Source: Pseudoalteromonas sp. OOF1S-7
Lineage (GTDB): Bacteria > Pseudomonadota > Gammaproteobacteria > Enterobacterales > Alteromonadaceae
Direction of reading: 5' to 3'
NCBI RefSeq assembly: GCF_022347765.1
Contig: NZ_JAKRFZ010000003.1
Coordinates: 186,001-250,000, forward strand
Length of the DNA: 64,000 nt
Shown one piece after another: positions 51,833-60,010 of the stretch (position 1 is its first letter; the number at the start of each line of letters is the position of its first letter). Position numbers and translations under genes: made by a program. The notes under the pieces are model-generated. The model did not search any database and had not been told where the DNA came from. It saw nothing but the letters and a program-made list of their open reading frames with translations.

Positions 51833-52994
51833 AGCGCCCCCACCATTCTTTAAGCATGGGCGAGGTGAACTGATAACACTGCGCCTGATTGATAAAAATA
51901 TAACCATCGTGGATCAGACAGTCGATCACGTATTGGCAATTGGTTTGCTGATACTGGCTTGCCTGCGAGAGGTTAAACAAATGGGATCCCGGCAGCTGCG
52001 CATGCTCACACATCGCTGTTAATACGTCATTTGCCAGTGCTTTTTCGCTGTCCGAAAAACGGTTTAGTCGTTCTGCCCAGTGATTAAAGTGAGATTGATA
52101 CTGTATCGAGAACAGCGTGTTGTAGGCGACGTCAATATTTGCCGGGCTGACAGAATCCAGTCCTTCATCAAAATACACATCAACCAGCTGCATCCACAGG
52201 ATCTCGATGTAATAGGGCATCAGCCAGCCAACCTTGTTGAGCAGGTAATCCTGCGCTGTGGCATCAATCTGGATGGGATCCAGTTCACGACGATTCAGTG
52301 TGTTGATAAACTCGCGGCCCTGAGCCTGGCTTAGTGGCGCAATAGGCACCGGGATGAGCACATTGATGAGATCTGACAGTGCCATTTTGCTCACCAGCGT
52401 GTCCAGTCCAATTGAGCCCGTCAGCACAAACTGCACATGTTGGTTGAGCCCCTGCTCTGACCACAACTCGCGACAACCAGATAAAAACGACTCCGCGCTT
52501 TTGTGATCTTGCTGAGCATAGATTTTCTCAACCACATCCGGGAACTCATCAATGATTAGCACCAGTTTTTTGTCCAGTGTCAGTGCATTGAGGGCGGCGC
52601 TGAGATCTCGGTGAGTGAGCTGGCGGTCCTGATGGTCAAACTCGATACCCGTCGCGCCGAATGATACGCCGGTAATGCTGCTGCGAAATTTGCCAATTTG
52701 ATCTTTGCCCCATTTAAACAGGCTACTCAGTTGGTCGGTAAACTCGGAGCGGAACAGATTATCTATGATCTGTTTGTAGTATTCGTGCTCGGTTGCACAG
52801 GATTGTACAATATTATAAAGAAACACGTAGCCATCTGGCGGGTTGTCTTGCAGGTAAAACAGCATAGACGTTTTACCGACACGCCGCGGGGCAAGGACCA
52901 GCAAGTGGCTCCCGTCTCTGAGCCGCCGCAATAGCTTATTTTGATCTGTTTCTCTGGGGAAATATTTATCACCCCGAACCACCTGACCCGCCAT
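51813..52994 (-). CDS. AAA-like ATP-binding protein (archaeal-ATPase type)
   Basis: 393 aa from ATG 52994, which has an excellent AGGAGG site upstream; a start at 53024 would add ten residues. It has Walker A LAPRRVGKTSMLFYLQD (near residue 35), Walker B LVLIIDEFPDVVEK (near 165), a sensor-type FVLTGSIGLDTLV (near 205), and a C-terminal winged-helix-like part ending FTSPMLKEWWGRY, typical of archaeal-ATPase-type proteins. It is the first gene of a two-ATPase operon. Its promoter overlaps a perfect 20-bp palindrome, so expression is probably tightly repressed. No nuclease, protease or membrane effector domain is visible in either protein. Confidence 0.82.
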   Translation of the reverse strand: MAGQVVRGDKYFPRETDQNKLLRRLRDGSHLLVLAPRRVGKTSMLFYLQDNPPDGYVFLYNIVQSCATEHEYYKQIIDNLFRSEFTDQLSSLFKWGKDQIGKFRSSITGVSFGATGIEFDHQDRQLTHRDLSAALNALTLDKKLVLIIDEFPDVVEKIYAQQDHKSAESFLSGCRELWSEQGLNQHVQFVLTGSIGLDTLVSKMALSDLINVLIPVPIAPLSQAQGREFINTLNRRELDPIQIDATAQDYLLNKVGWLMPYYIEILWMQLVDVYFDEGLDSVSPANIDVAYNTLFSIQYQSHFNHWAERLNRFSDSEKALANDVLTAMCEHAQLPGSHLFNLSQASQYQQTNCQYVIDCLIHDGYIFINQAQCYQFTSPMLKEWWGRYATRRL

Positions 52995-53003
52995 AATGCC
53001 TCC

Positions 53004-53078
53004 TGACAAAATTTTTATAGTCAAAGTGTAGTGACAATAAATTTATTGTCAAAAATTTTGGCAATAAAATTTTTGTCA
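53004..53078 (-). promoter_or_regulatory. Palindrome-rich promoter of the ATPase pair
   Basis: A perfect 20-bp palindrome, TGACAATAAATTTATTGTCA, occupies 53032-53051. On the minus strand it covers the -35 TTGACA (53047-53052) and the 16-bp spacer to a -10 TACACT (53025-53030). Related half-sites flank it: TGACAAAATTTTT at 53004-53016, AAAAATTTTGGCA at 53051-53063 and AAAATTTTTGTCA at 53066-53078. This looks like a multi-site operator. The remaining bases up to 53320 must hold the M20 peptidase promoter; I see no further gene. Confidence 0.75.
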
Positions 53079-53320
53079 TCTTTGGGTGTAAGGTGTGGTC
53101 AAAATTGTCCTTATGGCCTTGACGGTATCCGTTCCTATGCCGTCAACTGTGCCTGGGTGGCATTAAATACGGCTTCAATTGAGCCAAGTGCGATTACTAT
53201 TCTCTTGCCTGTTCAGTTTAGCTCACCGCACCCATCCCGGCTCTGTCGCAAATTCCTTTCCCTAATAACTTTGTCTGTTATTTTGTTTGACGACTAATAA
53301 CAAATATAAAAGGAAGGGGT

Positions 53321-54616
53321 ATGAAAAAATCTATATTGAGCCTGAGTTTGGCGTCGATTCTGGGAGCTGTGACTATGGGCACTCAAGCGGCGGATCATGC
53401 CAGTTTGCTTAAGCAGGTGGAGCCTAAAGTGATTGAATGGCGCCGGGACATTCACCAGAATCCGGAGCTGGGTAATCGTGAGGTACGCACGGCAGCGAAG
53501 GTTGCTAAACACCTTAAATCATTGGGTATGGAAGTAGAAACTGGTATTGCGTATACCGGAGTGGTGGGCATGCTGAAAGGCGCTAAGCCCGGGCCGACCG
53601 TGATGCTGCGTGCGGATATGGATGCGCTGCCGGTGACCGAGAAGAACGACCTGCCGTTTAAATCTACTAAAACCACCAATTACCGGGGGGTGGATGTGGG
53701 CATTATGCATGCCTGCGGCCATGATACCCATGTGGCTATGCTGATGGGGGCAGCTGAGGTGCTGGCGGGGATGCGTGATGAGCTCGCAGGCAATGTGATG
53801 TTTGTCTTCCAGCCGGCGGAAGAGGGCGCACCTGATGGCGAAGAGGGAGGCGCTGAGTTAATGCTTAAGGAAGGGATCTTCAAAAAGTATCAGCCCGATG
53901 TGGCGTTTGGTTTGCATATTACCTCTAAGCTTAATGTGGGCCAGCTGGGGTACCGTAGTGGGCCGACTATGGCCAGTGCCGATCGTTTTGAGATCAGTGT
54001 AAAAGGAGAGCAAACTCATGGCTCGACACCCTGGGCCGGGGCCGACCCGATAGCGGCTGCCGCACAGATTGTGTCCGGGGTAAATCACATTGTCAGTCGC
54101 CAGATCAATATTACCAAAGAACCGGCGATTGTTTCATTTGGTAAAATTGCCGGAGGGGTACGTAACAACATCATTCCCGAAGAGGTAAATATGGTCGGTA
54201 CCATACGTAACTTTGATATGGAAAACCGCGCCCAGATCTTTGAAAAAATCACGCACACCGCTGAACATATTGCACTGGCTTCCGGCAACAAAGCCGACGT
54301 GAAGATCATTGAAGGTTATCCGGTGACTGTAAATGATCCTGCACTGACTGAGCAAATGTTGCCTACCCTGGAGAAGGTTTTCGGGGCACAGGGGATGATT
54401 GAAATGCCTAAGGTGACTGGTGCCGAAGACTTTTCGTTTTATGCCATGGAAGTGCCTGGGTTATTTGTGTTTCTGGGTGGTACTGCTAAAGACATTGACC
54501 CCAGAAATGCCGCCAGTAATCACTCTCCCTACTTTATTGCTGATGAATCGGCGTTTAAACTGGGCACACGGGCACTGACCGAGTTTACGCTCGATTATAT
54601 GCAGCAAGCAAATTAA
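53321..54616 (+). CDS. Secreted M20-family amidohydrolase (hippurate hydrolase / aminoacylase-like)
   Basis: At 431 aa it has a signal peptide (to TQAA, about residue 23), so it is exported. The M20D pattern is complete: WRRDIHQNPELG near 47, MLRADMDALPV near 93, the metal Cys/His of HACGHDTHVAML near 130, FQPAEEGAPDGEEGG near 170 (catalytic Glu), GEQTHGSTPWAGADPI in the dimerisation domain, and GAEDFSFYA near 368. Such enzymes hydrolyse N-acyl amino acids or dipeptides. AAGGAAGGGG precedes the ATG. It stands alone between the ATPase pair and the RiPP-like gene. Confidence 0.9.
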   Translation: MKKSILSLSLASILGAVTMGTQAADHASLLKQVEPKVIEWRRDIHQNPELGNREVRTAAKVAKHLKSLGMEVETGIAYTGVVGMLKGAKPGPTVMLRADMDALPVTEKNDLPFKSTKTTNYRGVDVGIMHACGHDTHVAMLMGAAEVLAGMRDELAGNVMFVFQPAEEGAPDGEEGGAELMLKEGIFKKYQPDVAFGLHITSKLNVGQLGYRSGPTMASADRFEISVKGEQTHGSTPWAGADPIAAAAQIVSGVNHIVSRQINITKEPAIVSFGKIAGGVRNNIIPEEVNMVGTIRNFDMENRAQIFEKITHTAEHIALASGNKADVKIIEGYPVTVNDPALTEQMLPTLEKVFGAQGMIEMPKVTGAEDFSFYAMEVPGLFVFLGGTAKDIDPRNAASNHSPYFIADESAFKLGTRALTEFTLDYMQQAN

Positions 54617-54733
54617 TAAACGCTGTGGGTTGGGTCTGGTACGTGCTTTGTCAGGCCGGTGTTTCCTGGTGGTTGATACACTCCACGGAGGGGCACAAAA
54701 TGATGCGACTATTGTCGCATCAGAACTTAAAGC

Positions 54734-54940
54734 TTAGTGGCAAGTATCTGTACCGCAGTTAGTATTGTTAGGACGTGATGGGCAGGTGAAAGAACCACAC
54801 TGCACGACCATAGTATGGATGCACTCACGATAGAGAGAATATTTGTCACCACCGGCGATTTCTGCTGTTTTTGTTGCCGGGATAGCCGTCAGGTCTTTCG
54901 ATAAACTTTTAAGCTTTTTTTTAGATATTTTTAGATTCAT
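54734..54940 (-). CDS. Orphan RiPP-precursor-like peptide with double-glycine-type leader
   Basis: 68 aa. The leader-like half MNLKISKKKLKSLSKDLTA then IPATKTAEIAGG is Lys-rich and ends in AGG, as in ribosomal peptide precursors that are cut after Gly-Gly. The putative core (37 residues from DKYSLYRE) has four Cys (REC, VQCG, FTCP, NCG, with TCH making five in total) plus many Ser/Thr. It has a good ribosome binding site (TAAGGAAATAAC) and an AT-rich promoter region upstream. No lanthipeptide synthetase, radical SAM or peptidase-transporter gene lies nearby in the window. It could be modified by enzymes elsewhere or be a plain disulfide bacteriocin. Confidence 0.65.
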   Translation of the reverse strand: MNLKISKKKLKSLSKDLTAIPATKTAEIAGGDKYSLYRECIHTMVVQCGSFTCPSRPNNTNCGTDTCH

Positions 54941-55366
54941 GTGTTATTTCCTTATTTTTGTTTGTGCATAAAATGCTCAGAGATGTTTACATATTGATGA
55001 GAGTGAGTCAATTGTTTGTGTCGTGAAAATCTTATAACTTAATGTTATGAGTAGTTTTTTTTCTATTTTATAATTGGCTTAGGAGGAATATTTAAAGTTG
55101 AATGATCGTTAAGTTACTGTAAGATTCATACATCACAAGTGTATGCACACAGACGTCTTTGCAATTCGATAAACTGAGCATACTCACATAGATCCTGTTA
55201 ACGTTTAATCCACTGTCATCTGGCATAGTTGAAATAACTTCCGTCCATCACCTCACCTGGCTCCTGACTCGCATTGTCAAACATAGCGAGAAAAAAGGCA
55301 TTCATTCTGCCAATGTGGCAATGTAAAAAGAGTAATCCGCTGCCGATGGACCCGGCGGCGGATTGG
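54941..55366. other. AT-rich non-coding stretch upstream of the RiPP-like gene
   Basis: This holds the promoter of the RiPP-like gene on the minus strand. A near-palindrome CTTATAAC / GTTATGAG occurs near 55030-55050, and a GC-rich hairpin (CCGCTGCCG ... CGGCGGCGG) near 55338-55362, just past the remnant described next. I see no supported gene. Confidence 0.5.
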
Positions 55367-55531
55367 TTAATCAGCAAGTACCTGCAATATCAGTTCGTCA
55401 AAGTAGTTGTCATTGTCGTTACCATGATTGCGTACTCCTTGCAGAACAAACTCGATATAGGCAGTAACTTTGGGCACTCGTGTTTGCCCAGATACCGCTG
55501 TCCATTGTGCAGCCGTGGCGCTGCAGAAAAG
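55367..55531 (-). pseudogene. C-terminal remnant of an exported or carbohydrate-binding-type protein
   Basis: In-frame translation of this stretch ends ...QWTAVSGQTRVPKVTAYIEF, VLQGVRNHGNDNDNYFDELI, LQVLAD and stop. The GNDNDNYFDEL end looks like the last strands of a secreted beta-sandwich domain, where an Asn/Asp-rich loop precedes YFDxL. A TGA blocks the frame at 55532, and the neighbouring frame upstream (YFDYHSHNWLQTDFSA) looks like its continuation, so a frameshift is likely. The 5' part runs into the small membrane gene at 55593. Not listed as a functional gene. Confidence 0.45.
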
Positions 55532-55592
55532 TCAGTTTGTAGCCAGTTGTGGCTATGGTAATCAAAGTAGCGGTCTTTATCAGTGGTGCCTG

Positions 55593-55859
55593 TTACCTTG
55601 GCGATGACTTGCTACTACGTAAGTAGCTCACGCGGTTTTTAATCCGTGCGTAAGTCAGATATATGGTTTCAAACAACCCTATGGTCCAGCAAATGGGGCA
55701 GCCCCTGAATACGACGAGGGTGACGATACCAAGCCCGAGAGAAGCAAAGGGGTAGGGAGCGGCAATTTCAATTGCGTACCATAACAAAGCGAGCCCAATC
55801 GCGCCTCTGAACAGGTGCTCAGTCAGTGAGTTACTTGCAAATTGCGACTTTTTCTGCAT
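55593..55859 (-). CDS. Small membrane protein with CPxC motif (DUF2892-like)
   Basis: 88 aa with two hydrophobic segments (GAIGLALLWYAIEIAAPYP and ASLGLGIVTLVVFRGCPIC) and a basic C-terminus. The CPIC at the membrane face matches CPMC in the 68-aa gene two positions upstream. DUF2892/YgaP-tail proteins have this size and layout, but the family call is by shape. It starts 17 bp after the sigma-factor gene and is probably the last gene of a three-gene operon. Confidence 0.6.
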   Translation of the reverse strand: MQKKSQFASNSLTEHLFRGAIGLALLWYAIEIAAPYPFASLGLGIVTLVVFRGCPICWTIGLFETIYLTYARIKNRVSYLRSSKSSPR

Positions 55860-55876
55860 ATTTAAGGCCTATACGT

Positions 55877-56422
55877 CTAGATTAAATACTCGCGGATCAG
55901 CAGCCTGGCACGATAAAGCTGTGCTTTGATACTTTCCCGCGAACGCTGTAGTTTATCTGCTATCTCTTCAATGCTCATTCCTTCCATATCGCGTAATAAC
56001 ACGACATGGCGGTAATGTTCAGGCAGGGCTTGTATCGCCCGAATGAGATCTATTCTTAAGGCATCGGTTGGTTTATTCGACAACAGAACATCATCCTGAT
56101 ATTCATCTATATTTTCGGCTTTATTAACAATCGAATCGCCTTTAGTTCGTTGTGCAATGCGTAAGCATTCTCTTCTGACGACAGTAAACAGCCAGGCAGG
56201 CAGCGATGTTAGCATTTTGACTGTGCCAATTCGTTTTGCCAGTAGCCAGAGTGTTTCCTGTACGGCATCGTCGATATCAGCAGCGGAACAGTTACGCTTT
56301 GCGTAGCGCCGGATATCGGGTTGCGTGGCGATAATTAGTGACTCCAGGGCTTTGTTATCGCCCGCCCGCGCCTTTTCGAACATGCCCTTATCATAGCGAG
56401 GGGGGGTTGACGGTTGTGTCAT
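55877..56422 (-). CDS. ECF-type RNA polymerase sigma factor
   Basis: At 181 aa it has region 2 (ALESLIIATQPDIRRYAKRN, ADIDDAVQETLWLLAKR, LPAWLFTVVRRECLRIA) and region 4 (ALPEHYRHVVLLRDMEGMSIEEIADKLQRSRESIKAQLYRARLLIREYL, residues about 131-179). It would direct RNA polymerase to its own promoter set. No separate anti-sigma gene is seen. The start codon overlaps the stop of the upstream 68-aa membrane protein (ATGA), and another small membrane protein follows; one or both may sense the signal. Confidence 0.9.
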   Translation of the reverse strand: MTQPSTPPRYDKGMFEKARAGDNKALESLIIATQPDIRRYAKRNCSAADIDDAVQETLWLLAKRIGTVKMLTSLPAWLFTVVRRECLRIAQRTKGDSIVNKAENIDEYQDDVLLSNKPTDALRIDLIRAIQALPEHYRHVVLLRDMEGMSIEEIADKLQRSRESIKAQLYRARLLIREYLI

Positions 56423-56625
56423 TTACTTTTTTGCCTGCGCACGGCGAATGAACACATTGGACAAAATCCAACGAAACCAGTCACCGTTGTGATCACCCCC
56501 ACACCGGATATCAAATAACCAAGGGCGAGGCCTTTCAGGCCGACTGCACCGCAAGCAACCATAGCTGCGCCGGCTATAACACGGGTAATACGTTTCCAAA
56601 TTGGTAAGTTTTTTCTATAAAGCAT
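56419..56625 (-). CDS. Small DUF2892-like membrane protein with CPxC motif
   Basis: 68 aa with two membrane segments (RVIAGAAMVACGAVGLKGLA and YLISGVGVITTVTGFVGFC) and a cytoplasmic basic tail. The pattern resembles the C-terminal membrane part of YgaP (DUF2892), with CPMC in place of the usual CPLY. It overlaps the sigma-factor start by four bases (ATGA), so translation is coupled. Confidence 0.7.
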   Translation of the reverse strand: MLYRKNLPIWKRITRVIAGAAMVACGAVGLKGLALGYLISGVGVITTVTGFVGFCPMCSFAVRRQKSK

Positions 56626-56883
56626 CTTCGTCCTCTTAGTATAGATGATGGCATGTCATTTCTCTTCATAAGGTAAGAGGAGCGCACGGAGCATTTCGGT
56701 TCAAAAAAATTGAAAATAAATACCGGGCCGCACTGTGATGTGACTGATGGCCAGCCTGAATGGAGGTCTGTGGTTCTGTGGTTCTGTGTTATAGTGGGAG
56801 GTGAGTGAAACTGATGTTGCTATGATGCACAGCCCACATATTCATTAGCCCTCACAATCATTACTGAAAGGAGCTGCCAAAGT

Positions 56884-57390
56884 ATGAAAAGCATTGCCAT
56901 TTTGGTCGATGTCCAGAACATTTACTACACCACCCGGCAGGCCTATGGCAGAAGCTTTGATTACAACGGCTTCTGGCAGGAAGTACTTAAAGGCCGCACT
57001 TTGTATCGGGCGTTGGCATATTCCAGTGAGCCCAATGCGCCCAAGCAGCAACAGTTTCAGAATATTCTCAGAGCCATAGGATTTGAGGTCAAACAGAAGC
57101 CCTATATTCAGCGTACGGACGGGTCGGCCAAGTGTGACTGGGATGTGGGGATCACCCTGGATGCCATGGAGTGCGCGCCCCATTGCGACGTGGTGGTGCT
57201 GCTGACTGGGGATGGCGATTTTGACTTGCTGGCCGAGCGTATTCAAAGCCGTCATAACTGTGAAGTCGAGGTGTACGGAGTGCCCCAGCTGACCGCCAAT
57301 TCGCTCAAACGCGCGGCCACCCGCTATGTGGCCATTGACGAGCGTTTATTGCTAAATGCAAAGCCAAACCACAATAATGCCGGCCAGTAG
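56884..57390 (+). CDS. NYN-domain (LabA/DUF88-like) PIN-fold protein
   Basis: At 168 aa it starts IAILVDVQNIYYTTRQ (first acidic residue and the NYN Asn), then CDWDVGITLDAM near residue 82, VVLLTGDGDFDLLAERI near 105, and VEVYGVPQLTANSLKRAATRYVAI. The four conserved acidic positions typical of a metal-dependent RNase of the NYN/PIN fold are present. AAAGGAG precedes the ATG. Its 3' end overlaps the convergent polymerase-like gene by 67 bp. Substrate RNA is unknown. Confidence 0.85.
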   Translation: MKSIAILVDVQNIYYTTRQAYGRSFDYNGFWQEVLKGRTLYRALAYSSEPNAPKQQQFQNILRAIGFEVKQKPYIQRTDGSAKCDWDVGITLDAMECAPHCDVVVLLTGDGDFDLLAERIQSRHNCEVEVYGVPQLTANSLKRAATRYVAIDERLLLNAKPNHNNAGQ

Positions 57391-58607
57391 AGATACGATA
57401 AAATCTCTAAATTCTCAAAGAAGCTGTAACAGATCAGCACCGCCATCAGGCACAAAGCGGTCTGTGCAGTTTTAGAGCCCTGCGACGCCCATAATAAATA
57501 AACACTCGACACCAGCATAGGAATGGCCAGTGCCACGGCCCCGACAAGGCCTTTGACAAATAACAGCCCATACCAGCTGTGGTGCGAGCCGATAGGCATA
57601 AATTCCACCATTTTTGGTCCACGCTCAACAATGCCGTGCCCCCAGATGGGCGCTTCTGCCTGCCAGCGCTGAATGGCAATATTAGCCAGCGCCTTGCGCA
57701 CCCGGGTAGAGCCCGGGCGCTGCTGTTTTACCGCCTCGTAGGAGTCCATCACCGCATTATAAATGGGCTCGCCCAGCAGTAAAATCAGCGGGATAGTGAT
57801 ACCGAGCAGCAGCATCATCCAGGGTTCTTTAAACTTATCGCTGAACAGCACCAGCGGGAACAACATAATGAAGATGGCGATACCGGCGCGGGATTGCGAC
57901 AAGATAAGCATGGCCCAGCAGCCCGCGATGGCCCAGCGGCGAACCTTGGCGTTTTTTTCCTGCAGGCAAAACACCAGATAGACGCAGGACATAAAGCCGG
58001 CAGCCGGGGCCCAGGGGGTAAAGAAGCGCCAGCGCCCGGCACCGGTTTCGGGATTAATACCGTAAAAACTGACCATAAAAAAGCTCTCCCCCGGTCCCCC
58101 AATCACTTTTAACGGCGACAGGAAGATATCACCCGGTAGCTTAACCACATAAAAGGCTACGGAGATCAGTGAGAAGATCAGGGTGTGAATGGCAATAATG
58201 CAGACTCCGCGGATCACCACCTCTTGGCGAATTTTTGCCAAGGCGGCAATCACTGGGAAAATTGCCAGCAGCGCCCAGCCTTTCATCCAGCCGATGGTCG
58301 ATTTAATGGTTTGCCCAACCCCCAAAGACCAGTCGCTGTGTGCAATCAGCAGCGCCACCAGCATCAGTAACATGGCGACTATCCACATCCAGATCATTGG
58401 TGACAGCGACCGCGGCTTGGCGTTCAAGTCCAGGTAACAGCGCATCAACACCACCATAAAAATCAGCCAGCCAATAATGGAGCCCATCACATACAGCATG
58501 CCCAGCATAAAAGTGGGGTAGGTAAGCACCAGACCTGCCCAGACCAGCTTTTCTTCTGTGCTGATAAAGCGCTTGTCCTTAAAGGGTAGAAAGGCGGTGA
58601 ATAACAT
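57324..58607 (-). CDS. O-antigen ligase / Wzy-type polymerase-like membrane protein
   Basis: At 427 aa it has about ten hydrophobic segments along its length and one large periplasmic loop bearing GSHHSWYGLLFVKG (near residue 343), the Wzy_C-type motif of ligases and polymerases. It is the last gene of the minus-strand exopolysaccharide cluster and starts 11 bp after the Wzz-like gene. It probably joins repeat units in the periplasm. Ligase versus polymerase cannot be told from sequence. Confidence 0.8.
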   Translation of the reverse strand: MLFTAFLPFKDKRFISTEEKLVWAGLVLTYPTFMLGMLYVMGSIIGWLIFMVVLMRCYLDLNAKPRSLSPMIWMWIVAMLLMLVALLIAHSDWSLGVGQTIKSTIGWMKGWALLAIFPVIAALAKIRQEVVIRGVCIIAIHTLIFSLISVAFYVVKLPGDIFLSPLKVIGGPGESFFMVSFYGINPETGAGRWRFFTPWAPAAGFMSCVYLVFCLQEKNAKVRRWAIAGCWAMLILSQSRAGIAIFIMLFPLVLFSDKFKEPWMMLLLGITIPLILLLGEPIYNAVMDSYEAVKQQRPGSTRVRKALANIAIQRWQAEAPIWGHGIVERGPKMVEFMPIGSHHSWYGLLFVKGLVGAVALAIPMLVSSVYLLWASQGSKTAQTALCLMAVLICYSFFENLEILSYLYWPALLWFGFAFSNKRSSMAT

Positions 58608-58618
58608 GCTGTCCTCCG

Positions 58619-60010
58619 CTAGTCAGGTTGTTTCATCACCGCCGAGATAATCACCCGACGTTTGTTGATCATCAGCACCGCCATCGACAAAAAGATCATC
58701 GCAGCCAGCGCTGCTGCAATGGCGATGGCCTTTTTCGGAGAGGATGAATTAATGGGCAATGACGGTGGCGACATCAGCTGGATCACTGGATAAGAGGCAA
58801 AAATATCCGCTTTGCCAGCCTCAAGACGTGCCACGGCTGAGGTGAATACGGCTTTGGCCAAATCAAACTCACGCTCCAGACGCTCCAGCTCAGCCGCTTC
58901 TCTGGCGTAGACCTTAAGCTTTTCATTCAGCAGCTGTACTTCGTTTTCAAGCTCAATCAGTTTTGCTTCCGACCCTTTTTTAGCTGCAAAGGCGCTGATA
59001 AGGTCGGCAAACAATTGCGCGCGGTTCGGGTTAGAGGCGAGATCTGTGGTATGAAACGCATGAGCCGCGTTGATCCCGACCAGGCCCTCGGAGCGGGTTC
59101 TGAGCGCCATTTTCGACTGCTCAAAGCGCGCCAGCTCGGCTTTCACCATAGGATGACCATCATCCCAGCGAGAACGGTACTCGCTCAGCTGAGCAGCGCT
59201 TTTGTCCAGCTCAGACAAATAGGCTCTGAATTCACCATCCGATTGCAGCACAAAAGCCTGGCCTGCCATGGAGGGCGATACTCCCAAATCGACACTGAGC
59301 TGGCTGACAAAATACTCAGCGCGGCCAATTTCGGCTTTGACGATGGCCACCTGCTCTTTGAGGTTGGTCAGGGTACGCATCTGCTGGTCCAGCTGCTCCC
59401 GGCTGATCAGCAAAGAGCGCTGCTGAAAGTCCGTGATGTTACTGCGTGTGACATTGAGCCGCTCTCTGTACTGATCGAGCACCGATTTGATGCTGGCATC
59501 GCGACGTTGCACTTCGTCGGCACGCAGGTGATCCAGTTGGTCCTGCAACGCGTTATACAAAGCCCAGGCTTTTTTCTCGGCGATGCGCGGACTGGCTCCT
59601 GTGATCTCGACATTTAAAATCGAGGTTTGCTCGGTCAGACGGACTTTAGGGCGGCCAAATGCTTTAGCCGACATGCCCATTGAACTCGCTGCATTGTCGA
59701 TGAGGTTTTTGCTCATCAGCATTTCTTTGTAATTGACTCTGGGGTTGTAGCCTTTACCGAATGGAGCGCTGGTAGATGATACCACCTGGCCCACCTCATC
59801 AAGCGAGACGTTACTGTTAGCACCGGTGCCAGGCAATACCATATCCAGGTCGCTGCGGTATTTAGCTGGCTGCTGCAGGTAGGCAAAGACCAGCAGTAAA
59901 ATAATCGCGTAGCTGACCAGACAAGTTACCAGATAGGGCTTGCGCAGGGTGCGGTAAATCGAGGCCCTGAAGCGTGAATAAGGCGTGGTGACCTGAAGTT
60001 GCGTGTTCAT
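58619..60010 (-). CDS. Wzz/GumC-like chain-length determinant (polysaccharide co-polymerase)
   Basis: At 463 aa it has two membrane segments, near residue 30 (YLVTCLVSYAIILLLVFAYL) and near 435 (KAIAIAAALAAMIFLSMAVL). Between them is a periplasmic domain with long coiled coil (about 170-230 and 335-400: LIELENEVQLLNEKLKVYAREAAELERLEREF). No Walker kinase domain is attached, so it is the PCP part without a BY-kinase. It overlaps the Wza-like gene by four bases. Confidence 0.85.
   Translation of the reverse strand: MNTQLQVTTPYSRFRASIYRTLRKPYLVTCLVSYAIILLLVFAYLQQPAKYRSDLDMVLPGTGANSNVSLDEVGQVVSSTSAPFGKGYNPRVNYKEMLMSKNLIDNAASSMGMSAKAFGRPKVRLTEQTSILNVEITGASPRIAEKKAWALYNALQDQLDHLRADEVQRRDASIKSVLDQYRERLNVTRSNITDFQQRSLLISREQLDQQMRTLTNLKEQVAIVKAEIGRAEYFVSQLSVDLGVSPSMAGQAFVLQSDGEFRAYLSELDKSAAQLSEYRSRWDDGHPMVKAELARFEQSKMALRTRSEGLVGINAAHAFHTTDLASNPNRAQLFADLISAFAAKKGSEAKLIELENEVQLLNEKLKVYAREAAELERLEREFDLAKAVFTSAVARLEAGKADIFASYPVIQLMSPPSLPINSSSPKKAIAIAAALAAMIFLSMAVLMINKRRVIISAVMKQPD

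Noticed and set aside
53031..53297. 88-codon + strand frame upstream of the M20 peptidase.
   Set aside because: It begins within the palindromic ATPase promoter, lacks a ribosome binding site, and the sequence looks non-coding.
55274..55561. 95-codon + strand frame.
   Set aside because: The opposite strand reads as a better, domain-like remnant, and the + frame has no ribosome binding site or recognisable pattern.
56765..56790. TGGTTCTG repeat upstream of the NYN gene as a variable tandem repeat.
   Set aside because: Only about two and a half copies, too few to argue for slippage.
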